64,000 nucleotides of DNA, from assembly GCA_905178155.1 (NCBI GenBank), contig CAJINV010000005.1, positions 2,420,054 through 2,484,053 on the forward strand, given 5' to 3'. Positions 50,401-53,099 of this stretch are shown here, piece after piece. Below the pieces are notes generated by a model that was not told the DNA's origin, did no database searches, and saw nothing but the letters and a program-made list of their open reading frames with translations. The stretch's first letter is position 1. Each line of letters begins with the position of its first letter. The translations under genes and the position numbers were made by a program. This DNA is from Amoebophrya sp. A120 (lineage: Eukaryota > Sar > Dinophyceae > Syndiniales > Amoebophryaceae).

Positions 50401-51657
50401 CAAATTTACTTACACTAACAGCGTTTTTTTCTTGGATAGAGCTCGTCAGTGGAGCACTGTCGGGTGAGTTGCAAGGACGATGAGAGTATCAAATGCAAAA
50501 GTGTCTGGGTCTGGAAACTTGTAATGCTGCGCTGGGAATAGTGAATGCTCTGTAATGCCCAGGCAAGCATGAGAAGTATCTGCGCTTCTTTGTGTTACGT
50601 TTTTCGCATGACAAACTGCGTTTTTGCATGACAGGCACAAGGGTCTCTTCTTGGACACGCATCACAAACTTTTTGGTCATGCCAGACAAGCATGACAAAT
50701 CCCAAAATCTAGCGGACCCAGACATTTTTGCATTTGATAGAGAGGTGGGTGCCCAGGATTGGGAGATGTGTTTTGGAGGACGAAATGGAGGAGCAGGACT
50801 TGGCTCTGACGGAGGAAAGCATGTTGACGCATGGGGACGAGCAGTTGCTATCAACAGATGGAATAAATTCACCAGCATCTTCGCCTCTTTGGCCCCATGA
50901 CGTCGTAGGGGACACAGTTCTAGGCGAGGGCAGCACGAGTGCTGCAGCTCCTCGGGAAGATTCATCATCATCTTCATCTTCTCGTCTTGGTGGGCTTTTC
51001 CCATGGAAAACCGCAAATACACAAGCCGCACGGGAAGGGGAAGACGAAAAAGAAAAAGCCAAAAACGATATTGCCCCACAGCACCTGCTCCTTCCCGTCG
51101 CTGCTGATCCGAAGAAGAAAAGAGAAAAAGAAAAACAAGCCATTCTCGCCGAGGTTGGTCGAGCTGCGGAGCAAAGCGAGCAAGCGCAAAGAACGCATGA
51201 AGGACCAGCAGGTGGACCACAACAAGACGAGCACTTCCTTTATTCCCCGGAGGAGCTAGCTGCCGTGAAGAAGAGAGCGAGACAGGAACTGACGCTCGTG
51301 CAGTCGTATCAGCCAAACTTACAAGCCATGTCTCAAGAATTGGCGGAGAGAACGGCGGAGAAGAAAATTTTTGCCGAAAGCAACGACGAAGCAGCTGGCA
51401 CAACTTCTGCGTCGTCCTCTCCTCGTGTAGAGGTAGCACGCACGGCGCAGCGTGGTAGTGCAGATGAAGCAGGAGTAACAATGGTGCACTATGGAAAAGG
51501 AGCAGGAGATGAGCCTGGAAATAAAGGGAAAACTACCAGCAACCACGCTCCGAATCTGCTCATGACCCAAACAACGGAAAGCAGACCGAGCTCCGCTCCG
51601 AAAAAACCCATCGGGTCTCTGGTGAAAGGCTTGTCGTTCTTCAGACAAACTAGATAA
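348..51657 (+). CDS. Giant modular cysteine-rich extracellular-type protein, 5' end outside window, 50 introns
   Basis: One gene is inferred because every exon joins the next in frame when each TIR insert is removed with one copy of its 5-bp flanking repeat. The spliced length from 348 is 36,729 nt, an exact multiple of three, ending at the TAA at 51655-51657 (about 12,242 residues). No whole-protein homologue is recognised. Parts seen: cysteine modules of GCC2/GCC3 (ephrin-receptor-like) and EGF-like type in about five supermodules, one CAP/SCP domain, a recurrent two-cysteine domain, beta-type and helical repeats, a coiled coil and Thr/Ser/Ala/Glu-rich linkers with many N-glycosylation sequons. 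This suggests a secreted matrix, coat or adhesion molecule; no membrane segment was noticed. The start is a likely splice acceptor (TTTGCAG, 341-347) inside an open frame running from 231; the first exon enters mid-module, so the N-terminus lies upstream. Exact splice points need RNA. Confidence 0.8.
2443..2595. mobile_element. Introner B1 (family B)
   Basis: Family B, about 150 bp, TIR core TGCAAAAGTATCGTAC. Flanking repeat GCGAA/GCGGA (one mismatch). Exon join RRK/MEQ, phase 1. Confidence 0.85.
2596..4182 (+). CDS. Giant gene exons 2-3: IPTC/GCY-type domain and two-cysteine P-x-G-x-x-C domain
   Basis: Exon 2 (2596-2785) and exon 3 (2948-4182) continue the F-x-L-x-P strand repeats. Around 3210-3500 is a domain with DCEKAAAAIPTC and, further on, QGCYISV and VVWN; the order C-x-x-AA...GCY...FN resembles a small domain I associate with dinoflagellate proteins, and it recurs at 47200-47640. 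At 3610-3800 is a copy of the recurrent domain with IPDGVSC and a closing LTCRG. The exon ends in an acidic/lysine-rich linker. Function unknown. Confidence 0.7.
2786..2947. mobile_element. Introner B2 (family B)
   Basis: 162 bp; right end CTTTTGCAGAGGATA. Flanking repeat AGCTA/AGCCA. Join DEKL/GPFK, phase 0. Only 162 nt of exon separate it from B1 once one repeat copy is counted out. Confidence 0.85.
4183..4390. mobile_element. Introner C1 (family C)
   Basis: Family C, about 210 bp, TIR core GCAAGAAAAAAACTGTG. Perfect repeat ACTTG. Join TIDL/DVDV, phase 0. Confidence 0.9.
4391..6131 (+). CDS. Giant gene exon 4: long segment without recognised domain
   Basis: An uninterrupted 1.74-kb exon. 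The first part resembles a degenerate alpha/beta domain (about 4391-4780). The middle is rich in His, Asp and Gln (His clusters at 5260-5330). The end (about 5920-6131) is a Thr/Glu-rich linker with a run of glutamates. Cysteines are nearly absent, unlike the flanking modules. I recognise no family. Confidence 0.6.
6132..6369. mobile_element. Introner E1 (family E)
   Basis: Family E, about 240 bp, TIR core CTCAACTGTTACATG; starts TAC rather than TAT. Repeat CAACA/CAGCA. Join TTQ/QVLN, phase 2. Confidence 0.85.
6370..8720 (+). CDS. Giant gene exons 5-10 (5' part): short exons, GTYS/GWTG Cys module, F-x-x-TP repeats
   Basis: Exons at 6370-6407, 6670-6724, 6875-7026, 7299-7820, 8128-8175 and the start of 8455-9255; several are under 60 nt because five elements inserted close together. 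The 7306-7545 part is a GCC2/GCC3-like module (CPYGTYS, CPTNMT, GNCEQGYGWTG). From about 7640 to 8720 come 10-15-residue repeats such as FDLTPRSEK, IDFTPRSEK and IDFTPHDEK, consistent with beta strands separated by charged turns. The same module-plus-repeat order recurs later. Confidence 0.7.
6408..6669. mobile_element. Introner A1 (family A)
   Basis: Family A, about 250-270 bp, TIR core TGCAAAAATGTCTGGGTC continuing to TGGAAG. Perfect repeat GAGGA. Join GEVE/EVKV, phase 2. Confidence 0.9.
6725..6874. mobile_element. Introner B3 (family B)
   Basis: 150 bp. Repeat GGAGG/GGAAG. Join QMEE/VPIA, phase 1. Confidence 0.85.
7027..7298. mobile_element. Introner A2 (family A, diverged left TIR)
   Basis: Left end TATCAAATGCAACATAATG has drifted from the family core; right end still has CAGACTCAGACATGTTTGCA. 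Perfect repeat GCAGA. Join NPGQ/KVVD, phase 1. Confidence 0.85.
7821..8127. mobile_element. Introner G1 (family G)
   Basis: 307 bp; left end TATGGAAGTGTCAGAATCG, right end CGATCCTGACACATCCATA. Perfect repeat AGGTC, which also allows a GT...AG reading (GTCTAT to ATAAG). Join AAR/SEPA, phase 2. Same family as G2 in the myosin gene. Confidence 0.9.
8176..8454. mobile_element. Introner H1 (family H)
   Basis: 279 bp; TIR core TAAAAACATCCCCAC and GTGGGGACGTTTTTA. Perfect repeat CTGCG. Join QPTA/GVKI, phase 0. This is the intact counterpart of nested H2. Confidence 0.9.
8721..12304 (+). CDS. Giant gene exons 10 (3' part)-12: complete cysteine supermodule
   Basis: Exons 8455-9255, 9577-10650 and 10913-12304. 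In order: a cysteine module with a tryptophan-bearing middle (GERWGPE, HWSGAPG, HPWQCEKC; 8815-9240); an alpha/beta segment split by element A3 (9240-9930); GCC2/GCC3-like repeats (9940-10420); an EGF-like pair with CNNRG and CANRG (10430-11000) crossing element A4; a Thr/Pro linker; and another GTYS/GWMG module (11395-11630). The exon ends in a helical, acidic, cysteine-free stretch with F-x-x-P strands. This is the clearest full supermodule in the window. Confidence 0.75.
9256..9576. mobile_element. Introner A3 (degenerate family A)
   Basis: 321 bp, the longest and most diverged A copy: left end TATCAACTGCAAATATCG, right end CAATGCATA. Repeat CTCCG/ACCCG (two mismatches). Join KIS/AAGES, phase 1, still in frame. 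Probably the oldest insertion. Confidence 0.75.
10651..10912. mobile_element. Introner A4 (family A)
   Basis: Perfect repeat GGTAG, which permits GTAGTAT...ATAG, i.e. a GT-AG reading. Join NRG/RLLE, phase 2, inside the EGF-like pair. Confidence 0.9.
12305..12454. mobile_element. Introner B4 (family B)
   Basis: 150 bp. Perfect repeat ACATG. Join PPDM/LTPI, phase 0. Confidence 0.9.
12455..14640 (+). CDS. Giant gene exon 13 and first part of exon 14: next cysteine supermodule
   Basis: Exon 13 (12455-12495) is 41 nt, squeezed between elements B4 and J1. Exon 14 (12802-16431) starts with cysteine modules (12830-13190: FCAPYCYGG, GEGWDG, CTVPPATE), an alpha/beta segment interrupted by Lys/Ser/Thr-rich low complexity (13200-13780), GCC2/GCC3-like repeats (13790-14270) and an EGF-like pair (CNYRG, CHGRG; 14275-14600). 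It precedes the CAP domain in the same exon. Confidence 0.75.
12496..12801. mobile_element. Introner J1 (family J, single copy here)
   Basis: 306 bp; left ATTGCCCCCACCC, right GGGTGGGAGGCACAT, an imperfect TIR. Perfect repeat TCCAG. Join RKIQ/RDTF, phase 0. Confidence 0.85.
14926..15510 (+). other. CAP/SCP (PR-1-like) domain inside the giant protein
   Basis: Seen: LLHNLYRCLHNVPPLIWN at the start, FGENIAEGSGG near 15120, GHYTQVVW at about 15389-15412, then ELGCAG and LCQYGRGGN. These match CAP signatures in the usual order: helix 1 H-N-x-x-R, a GENI-type motif, the H-Y-T-Q-x-V-W box and a C-x-Y-x-x-x-GN end. The conserved histidine and glutamate are present, so the fold is probably intact. 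CAP proteins are usually secreted and vary widely in activity (sterol/lipid binding, sometimes proteolysis), so no specific function can be given. A Thr/Ala/Gly-rich linker precedes it. The loop around 15200-15350 looks longer than usual. Confidence 0.85.
15511..18943 (+). CDS. Giant gene exon 14 (3' part)-16: two-cysteine domain, Ala-rich linkers, beta-type repeats
   Basis: After CAP, 15590-15780 holds a copy of the two-cysteine domain (VKIMLPGAYVSTC to a later C), followed by further cysteines and an Ala/Ser/Thr-rich linker (16060-16220). Exon 15 (16695-17123) is acidic and helical. Exon 16 (17284-18943) is largely helical and Ala/Glu/Lys-rich, with two related segments (LRQLQSHGINVVDKK at about 17773 and AVKSLEAKGIKVVDDKK at about 18145). 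It ends with repeats of the TGLTPSEEQLEAGVTPE type at 18650-18930. No enzyme motif seen. Confidence 0.65.
16432..16694. mobile_element. Introner A5 (family A)
   Basis: Perfect repeat CGCGG; no offset gives GT-AG. Join DNLA/AGLK, phase 1. Confidence 0.9.
17124..17283. mobile_element. Introner B5 (family B)
   Basis: 160 bp. Perfect repeat ACTGT. Join RDQT/VLKQ, phase 2. Confidence 0.9.
18944..19349. mobile_element. Introner D1 (family D, enlarged)
   Basis: Family D TIR core GGAAAAATCCCCCCTCCCC. Perfect repeat TGGTG. Join NIPG/VTPA, phase 1. At 406 bp it is 85 bp longer than D2 and D3; the extra block is bounded by a 13-bp direct repeat, CTCAAATCCAGCA (19203-19215 and 19289-19301). Confidence 0.9.
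19350..24202 (+). CDS. Giant gene exons 17-20: two-cysteine domains and linkers
   Basis: Exons 19350-19429, 19687-20403, 22871-23317 and 23580-24202. Exon 18 carries VPLQVFLGVMPEP with a later DACRD and LFCMD (19880-20065), then an Asn/Ser/Thr-rich linker with several sequons. Exons 19-20 carry an alpha/beta segment (22871-23230) and a copy of the two-cysteine domain split by element A7 (NADVKANLLVPP; PTPSCEETL; LEKMECDP). Exon 20 ends with another copy (FSLPAGKTCKDVAAAVL) continued in exon 21. The intron between exons 18 and 19 is the large nested one. Confidence 0.65.
19430..19686. mobile_element. Introner A6 (family A)
   Basis: 257 bp. Perfect repeat CGAGT. Join TTGE/FSLN, phase 1. Confidence 0.9.
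20481..20504 (+). repeat. Short hexanucleotide microsatellite
   Basis: Four perfect TTGTTC units just inside the T-run edge of the insertion. Confidence 0.9.
20919..21450 (-). repeat. Unit 1 of the duplicated segment in the retroposed insertion
   Basis: Shares with 22005-22505, in the same order: GCCGCTGCACGAAGAG, CCCCGGTACTCGAGCACG, CCCCATGACCAACCTATGAA, CGAGCGCACCCGCTTCCTC and paired GACGGTTGA boxes. I estimate 70-80% identity by eye. Self-complementary stretches such as GGGGGGCAGGTCCCCC suggest structured RNA, but no standard ncRNA was recognised. Confidence 0.6.
22005..22505 (-). repeat. Unit 2 of the duplicated segment in the retroposed insertion
   Basis: Second copy of the 20919-21450 unit. 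The hairpin has changed in both arms (GGGGAATAAATTCCCC here), which looks like compensatory change and hints at a conserved RNA stem. Confidence 0.6.
23318..23579. mobile_element. Introner A7 (family A)
   Basis: Repeat ACGAC/CCGAC. Join HAND/DPNA, phase 0. Confidence 0.85.
24203..24348. mobile_element. Introner B6 (family B)
   Basis: 146 bp; starts TACCCTGTGCAAAAG. Repeat CGTTT/AGGTT (diverged). Join KKAF/GLAD, phase 0. Lies only 111 nt before the canonical intron. Confidence 0.8.
24349..29816 (+). CDS. Giant gene exons 21-24: helical G-x-x-x-L-R-x-W repeats and Ala/Thr linkers
   Basis: Exons 24349-24459, 24628-25194, 25447-26309, 26631-28805 and 29045-29816. The region is mostly helical. 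Recurring units centre on GRELLRTWMLQ (about 26020), GKKLLRQWMLD (about 26985), GKLFMRKWTLD (about 28185) and GREFLHNWITD (about 29470), each followed by a short acidic stretch and a leucine-rich helix. A Thr/Ser/Ala linker (27180-27760) contains sequons and a threonine run. I know no family with this repeat. Confidence 0.65.
24460..24627 (+). other. Canonical GT-AG spliceosomal intron in the giant gene
   Basis: Donor GTATAG at 24460 and acceptor CAACGCACAG ending at 24627, after a T-rich tract. It lacks TIRs and flanking repeats. Joining gives EWTG/FDDPA in phase 1. Its 168 nt are a multiple of three and stop-free, so retention would add 56 residues; the hydrophobic, Phe-rich translation argues for an intron. 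Confidence 0.7.
25195..25446. mobile_element. Introner A8 (family A)
   Basis: Starts TACCAAATG. Perfect repeat GAACG. Join MSVN/VTGD, phase 1. Confidence 0.9.
26310..26630. mobile_element. Introner D2 (family D)
   Basis: 321 bp, the normal family D length. Repeat GCCTG/GCCGG. Join KEKP/EFSF, phase 1. Confidence 0.85.
28806..29044. mobile_element. Introner E2 (family E)
   Basis: 239 bp. Repeat GCGTC/ACTTC (two mismatches). Join PWLA/SRPS, phase 2. Confidence 0.8.
29817..29967. mobile_element. Introner B7 (family B)
   Basis: 151 bp. Perfect repeat GGAGC. Join PLE/PGDG, phase 1. Confidence 0.9.
29968..34870 (+). CDS. Giant gene exons 25-30: beta-type repeats and HGP tandem repeat
   Basis: Exons 29968-31203, 31419-32290, 32555-33137, 33382-33457, 33720-34545 and 34799-34870. 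A two-cysteine domain opens exon 25 (IPEGESCDELL). Short beta-type repeats follow (DFAITPEEKDAGS, LGFTPKKQDAGDF). A longer repeat of about 57-62 residues begins at about 31500 with copies starting NATHGPSSA, NATHGPADA, NAVHGPVAG and KAVHGPSSA, and a fifth (DATHGPVPG) after element A9. Exon 29 has F-x-L-x-P strands and another two-cysteine domain (VKPEGMTCDQL ... LKTCKDE). The composition suits an extended glycosylated stalk. Confidence 0.65.
31204..31418. mobile_element. Introner F1 (family F)
   Basis: 215 bp; TIR core AGTGCACAACTCCC. Perfect repeat GGGAC. Join LADG/TKIK, phase 2. Confidence 0.9.
32291..32554. mobile_element. Introner A9 (family A)
   Basis: 264 bp. Perfect repeat GACGG. Join TPDG/TKVF, phase 2; interrupts the HGP repeat array. 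Confidence 0.9.
33138..33381. mobile_element. Introner E3 (family E)
   Basis: 244 bp. Perfect repeat GGAGT. Join VASE/LKGE, phase 1. Confidence 0.9.
33458..33719. mobile_element. Introner A10 (family A)
   Basis: Perfect repeat TGGAA. Join VGVE/GGKR, phase 0. Nearly identical over its length to A24, 17 kb away. Confidence 0.9.
34546..34798. mobile_element. Introner A11 (family A)
   Basis: 253 bp. Perfect repeat GGTGA, allowing GTGATAT...ATAG (GT-AG). Join SEAG/EGLQ, phase 2. Confidence 0.9.
34871..35026. mobile_element. Introner B8 (family B)
   Basis: 156 bp; ends TATCCTGTGC and GCACAGGATA are perfect inverted repeats. Flanks CGCCG/CGCCT. Join LKPP/RDPA, phase 0. Confidence 0.85.
35027..42784 (+). 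CDS. Giant gene exons 31-40: linkers, two-cysteine domains, coiled coil
   Basis: Exons 35027-36346, 36610-36655, 36908-37273, 37534-38070, 38298-38357, 38610-38893, 39150-39530, 39796-41015, 41278-41326 and 41592-42784. Two-cysteine domains are visible at 37885-38062 (LLVPTSEECSEF ... TTLCPS), 39796-39945 (LEIPVGQTCSDAL ... QLTCLG) and 40680-40870 (VYLPEGTECDMI ... KELSCLV). Ser/Thr/Glu-rich sequon-bearing linkers separate them (35870-36110, 40200-40660). Exon 40 ends in a strongly charged helix (about 42300-42780), probably a coiled coil, rich in Arg/Glu/Ala/Leu. Confidence 0.65.
36347..36609. mobile_element. Introner A12 (family A)
   Basis: 263 bp. Repeat CCTGG/CCTAG. Join TSYL/DMDD, phase 1. 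Confidence 0.85.
36656..36907. mobile_element. Introner A13 (family A)
   Basis: 252 bp. Perfect repeat TCTAC. Join TKIY/AKTM, phase 0. Belongs to a tight subfamily with A15 and A22 (all 252 bp). Confidence 0.9.
37274..37533. mobile_element. Introner A14 (family A)
   Basis: 260 bp. Perfect repeat GACAC. Join VNVT/PYYD, phase 1. Confidence 0.9.
38071..38297. mobile_element. Introner I1 (family I, single copy here)
   Basis: 227 bp; left GGAAAAAAGTGTT, right AACACTTTTTTCC, then GTTACACA/TGTGTAAC. Repeat AGCAG/AGTAG. Join LCPS/SFAN, phase 2. Confidence 0.85.
38358..38609. mobile_element. Introner A15 (family A)
   Basis: 252 bp. Perfect repeat CCGCG. Join SGAA/AASS, phase 0. Confidence 0.9.
38894..39149. 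mobile_element. Introner A16 (family A)
   Basis: 256 bp. Perfect repeat TTCAC. Join AKVH/SQET, phase 0. Confidence 0.9.
39531..39795. mobile_element. Introner A17 (family A)
   Basis: 265 bp. Perfect repeat GCATG. Join STVH/ASLE, phase 1. Confidence 0.9.
41016..41277. mobile_element. Introner A18 (family A)
   Basis: 262 bp. Perfect repeat GGCGG. Join ASGA/DIAT, phase 1. Confidence 0.9.
41327..41591. mobile_element. Introner A19 (family A)
   Basis: 265 bp; starts TACC. Perfect repeat TCGCA. Join LNFA/EALT, phase 0. Leaves a 49-nt exon between itself and A18. Confidence 0.9.
42785..43047. mobile_element. Introner A20 (family A)
   Basis: 263 bp. Repeat TGGCG/CGGCG. Join EDLA/RELQ, phase 0, within the coiled coil. 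Confidence 0.85.
43048..46847 (+). CDS. Giant gene exons 41-47: fourth complete cysteine supermodule
   Basis: Exons 43048-43134, 43344-43756, 43977-44099, 44365-44423, 44636-46007, 46260-46330 and 46652-46847. In order: a GTYS/GYGWEN module (43500-43740), further GCC2-type pieces (CPPGQEW, CPLGS, CRKCFPEY), a cysteine module (GYSWGPN ... CDFCPEGKS; 44725-44970), an alpha/beta segment (44970-45360), GCC2/GCC3-like repeats (45370-45880) and an EGF-like set (CNGAG, CNGRG; 45890-46840). The order mirrors 7300-11200. Seven elements interrupt it, one per 0.5 kb. Confidence 0.75.
43135..43343. mobile_element. Introner C2 (family C)
   Basis: 209 bp. Perfect repeat CAGCA. Join VNIS/TDGS, phase 1. Confidence 0.9.
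43757..43976. mobile_element. Introner F2 (family F)
   Basis: 220 bp. Perfect repeat GACGG. Join PTGT/EVVD, phase 1; unspliced, a stop follows two codons in. Confidence 0.9.
44100..44364. mobile_element. Introner A21 (family A)
   Basis: 265 bp. Repeat TGCCC/TGCCT. Join PKCP/PGQE, phase 2. Confidence 0.85.
44424..44635. mobile_element. Introner K1 (family K, related to C)
   Basis: 212 bp; left AAGAAAAAACTGT, right ACAGTTTTTTC, resembling family C. Perfect repeat GGATC. Join PLGS/FSPE, phase 2. Confidence 0.85.
46008..46259. mobile_element. Introner A22 (family A)
   Basis: 252 bp. Perfect repeat TGCCG. Join PGYA/GPSC, phase 1. Confidence 0.9.
46331..46651. mobile_element. Introner D3 (family D)
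   Basis: 321 bp. Perfect repeat GTCTT. Join KCRS/LVTE, phase 1. Confidence 0.9.
46848..47114. mobile_element. Introner A23 (family A)
   Basis: 267 bp. Perfect repeat GGTGT, allowing GTGTTAC...ATAG (GT-AG). Join CERC/LDDD, phase 0. Confidence 0.9.
47115..51657 (+). CDS. Giant gene exons 48-50: IPTC-like domain, beta repeats, last cysteine modules, charged C-terminus
   Basis: Exons 47115-50222 (3.1 kb uninterrupted), 50439-50486 and 50740-51657. Exon 48 has EEKCREIASSLPTC and ACYFVHW, paralleling the domain in exon 3; F-x-x-x-P strand repeats (47690-47950); a Lys/Glu-rich helical linker (48190-48540); a cysteine module with GQRWNGKQC and ELHWW (49015-49290); an alpha/beta segment (49290-49790); and GCC2/GCC3-like repeats (49795-50220). 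The C-terminal exon is rich in Lys, Glu, Ser and Ala, has no membrane segment, and ends FFRQTR then TAA. Confidence 0.75.
50223..50438. mobile_element. Introner C3 (family C)
   Basis: 216 bp. Perfect repeat GAGCT. Join MPGS/SSVE, phase 1. Confidence 0.9.
50487..50739. mobile_element. Introner A24 (family A)
   Basis: 253 bp. Perfect repeat GAGAG. Join KDDE/RWVP, phase 2. Very close copy of A10. Confidence 0.9.
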
Positions 51658-52700
51658 AAGTGTACTTTTGTTGCGCCGCCTGATTTTGCTTGTTTTCAAT
51701 TTTCCGTGTGCCTTCCTAAAAATTTGGTCATCATCTTAATCAGCCTGTACGTAGATCCAGCGCTCCTTTTCTCAATTGGTTGTGCAGATGTAGAATAAGT
51801 ACTAGCATGCGGGCACTAAATCTTGAAACCAAAACTTTCCTATGTAGCATAGCTTTGAGACTTGATAGAAACCGAAAACCTAGCGAGACTTAAGTGTAAA
51901 TTTGTATTCAGCGAGGCTTATAGCAATGCAGACACCAGCACGACGGTTCTGTCTCTGCGCAAAAGCAGTCATTTTTTTTGTGTCTCTCAACAACTAGCAA
52001 ATTGGATAAATTCCAAGAATTTTTTACGTTTGAAGTATAATAGCAAAGCTAGTCAGAGTCCGACGTAGCACCACGCGGACAGATAAAATCAAAAAGTAAG
52101 ATGATGAACAATATCACCATACATCCGGATGAACACTTAGCGAGTTTCTTTGTTTCAAATCTAGTGACCAGAAGAGAGCACGTCTCTACCACGACGCTGC
52201 GGCGCGTCCAGGGTCTGATTGGGTAGCCGCAGCGAGAGCACGCAGCCGCAGGATTTTTGGATAATATACTCAAAGCCATCTTTTTCTTTTTGAATTTACG
52301 TTTACCAAAACCAATGCTTCGAAAAGTTTCATACAGGACCAGCATAGGACAGCTTGGGTTTCTAGCTTGTTTCGCTTTACGTAGACAGAAGGCAACTTCA
52401 TCAAAGAGTTGTATTGGTGATATGACGCACACGCAAACGCCACGCGAGGGCGCAAAAACAAGAGCCAAAACAGCTCGCGGAATTTTGTAGCGTTTTTTGA
52501 ATTTATAAATAATTATCGGGAAAAGTTAAACTACAAAACGCACTCGGTTGGGACAACGTCGAGGTCTTTTGATGATATCGAGATGTTAGTTGTCTCAAAA
52601 AATCGACACCTGAATTAAATAGGAACTTGATCGGTAAGCAGCTGCTCCGTTTTCGGTTTTTTCTCACTGATATCGTGGTCTTACTACAGTCGCCTCGCAT
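51658..52700. other. Intergenic spacer, nothing recognised
   Basis: AT-richer than the flanking genes, with stops in all frames and only short open stretches. No introner, RNA gene or recognised promoter. It should contain the giant gene's 3' untranslated region, but no clear polyadenylation signal was identified. Confidence 0.5.
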
Positions 52701-52862
52701 AAAATATTTGATTTTTTCTAGTGTCGGTAGAAAAAATCAAAAATATGTAGAGAAAATCATAACGAGAAGAAAAGAGAAAAAAGAAGAGAAAGGATACAAA
52801 GAGAAAATCAAACGAGAAAACACAAAGACGACGATTTTTCTCACAAGAAGCACGCGCCTCGT

Positions 52863-52896
52863 TTTGATTTTTTCTACAGCTGTAGAAAAAATCAAA
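52863..52896. repeat. Perfect 34-bp palindrome
   Basis: Centred between 52879 and 52880 (CTACAG/CTGTAG), arms built on GATTTTTTCTA. A near-identical hairpin with a 7-nt loop lies at about 52704-52745, and single arms recur at 53040 and 55520-55581. Confidence 0.9.
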
Positions 52897-53032
52897 CGGG
52901 ACTCGTCCGAAACCGAGAGAAGCGAGAAAATGGCAAGAACTCGAGAAGTTCTCACTTTTTCTCGAAGTTCTCGCTTTTTCTCGAAAGTCTTCTCGTCCCG
53001 CCCATTCGAGGCCAGCGGCCGAAAACCTCCAA

Positions 53033-53050
53033 AATACGGTAGAAAAAATC
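53033..53050 (+). repeat. Left member of an 18-bp inverted repeat bounding the satellite
   Basis: AATACGGTAGAAAAAATC; its exact reverse complement is at 55564-55581, 2.5 kb away. Confidence 0.85.
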
Positions 53051-53099
53051 AAACACCTCCGGGGAAAATCAAAAGACCTCCACCCAGAAGCGGAAAAGC

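Noticed and set aside
6408-50739. Apparent C-terminal tails such as KMSGSGR, CKNVWVWK or QKCLGLE on many exon frames
   Set aside because: These are translations of the family A TIR in its three frames, i.e. read-through into the intron, not protein sequence.
2443-50739. CRISPR-like array, suggested by the many regularly similar repeats
   Set aside because: Copies are about 150-400 bp with TIRs, irregularly spaced inside one reading frame in eukaryote-type genes.
52049-52468. 139-codon minus-strand frame in the spacer
   Set aside because: No recognised motif, no splice context, and codon use not gene-like; kept as unsupported.
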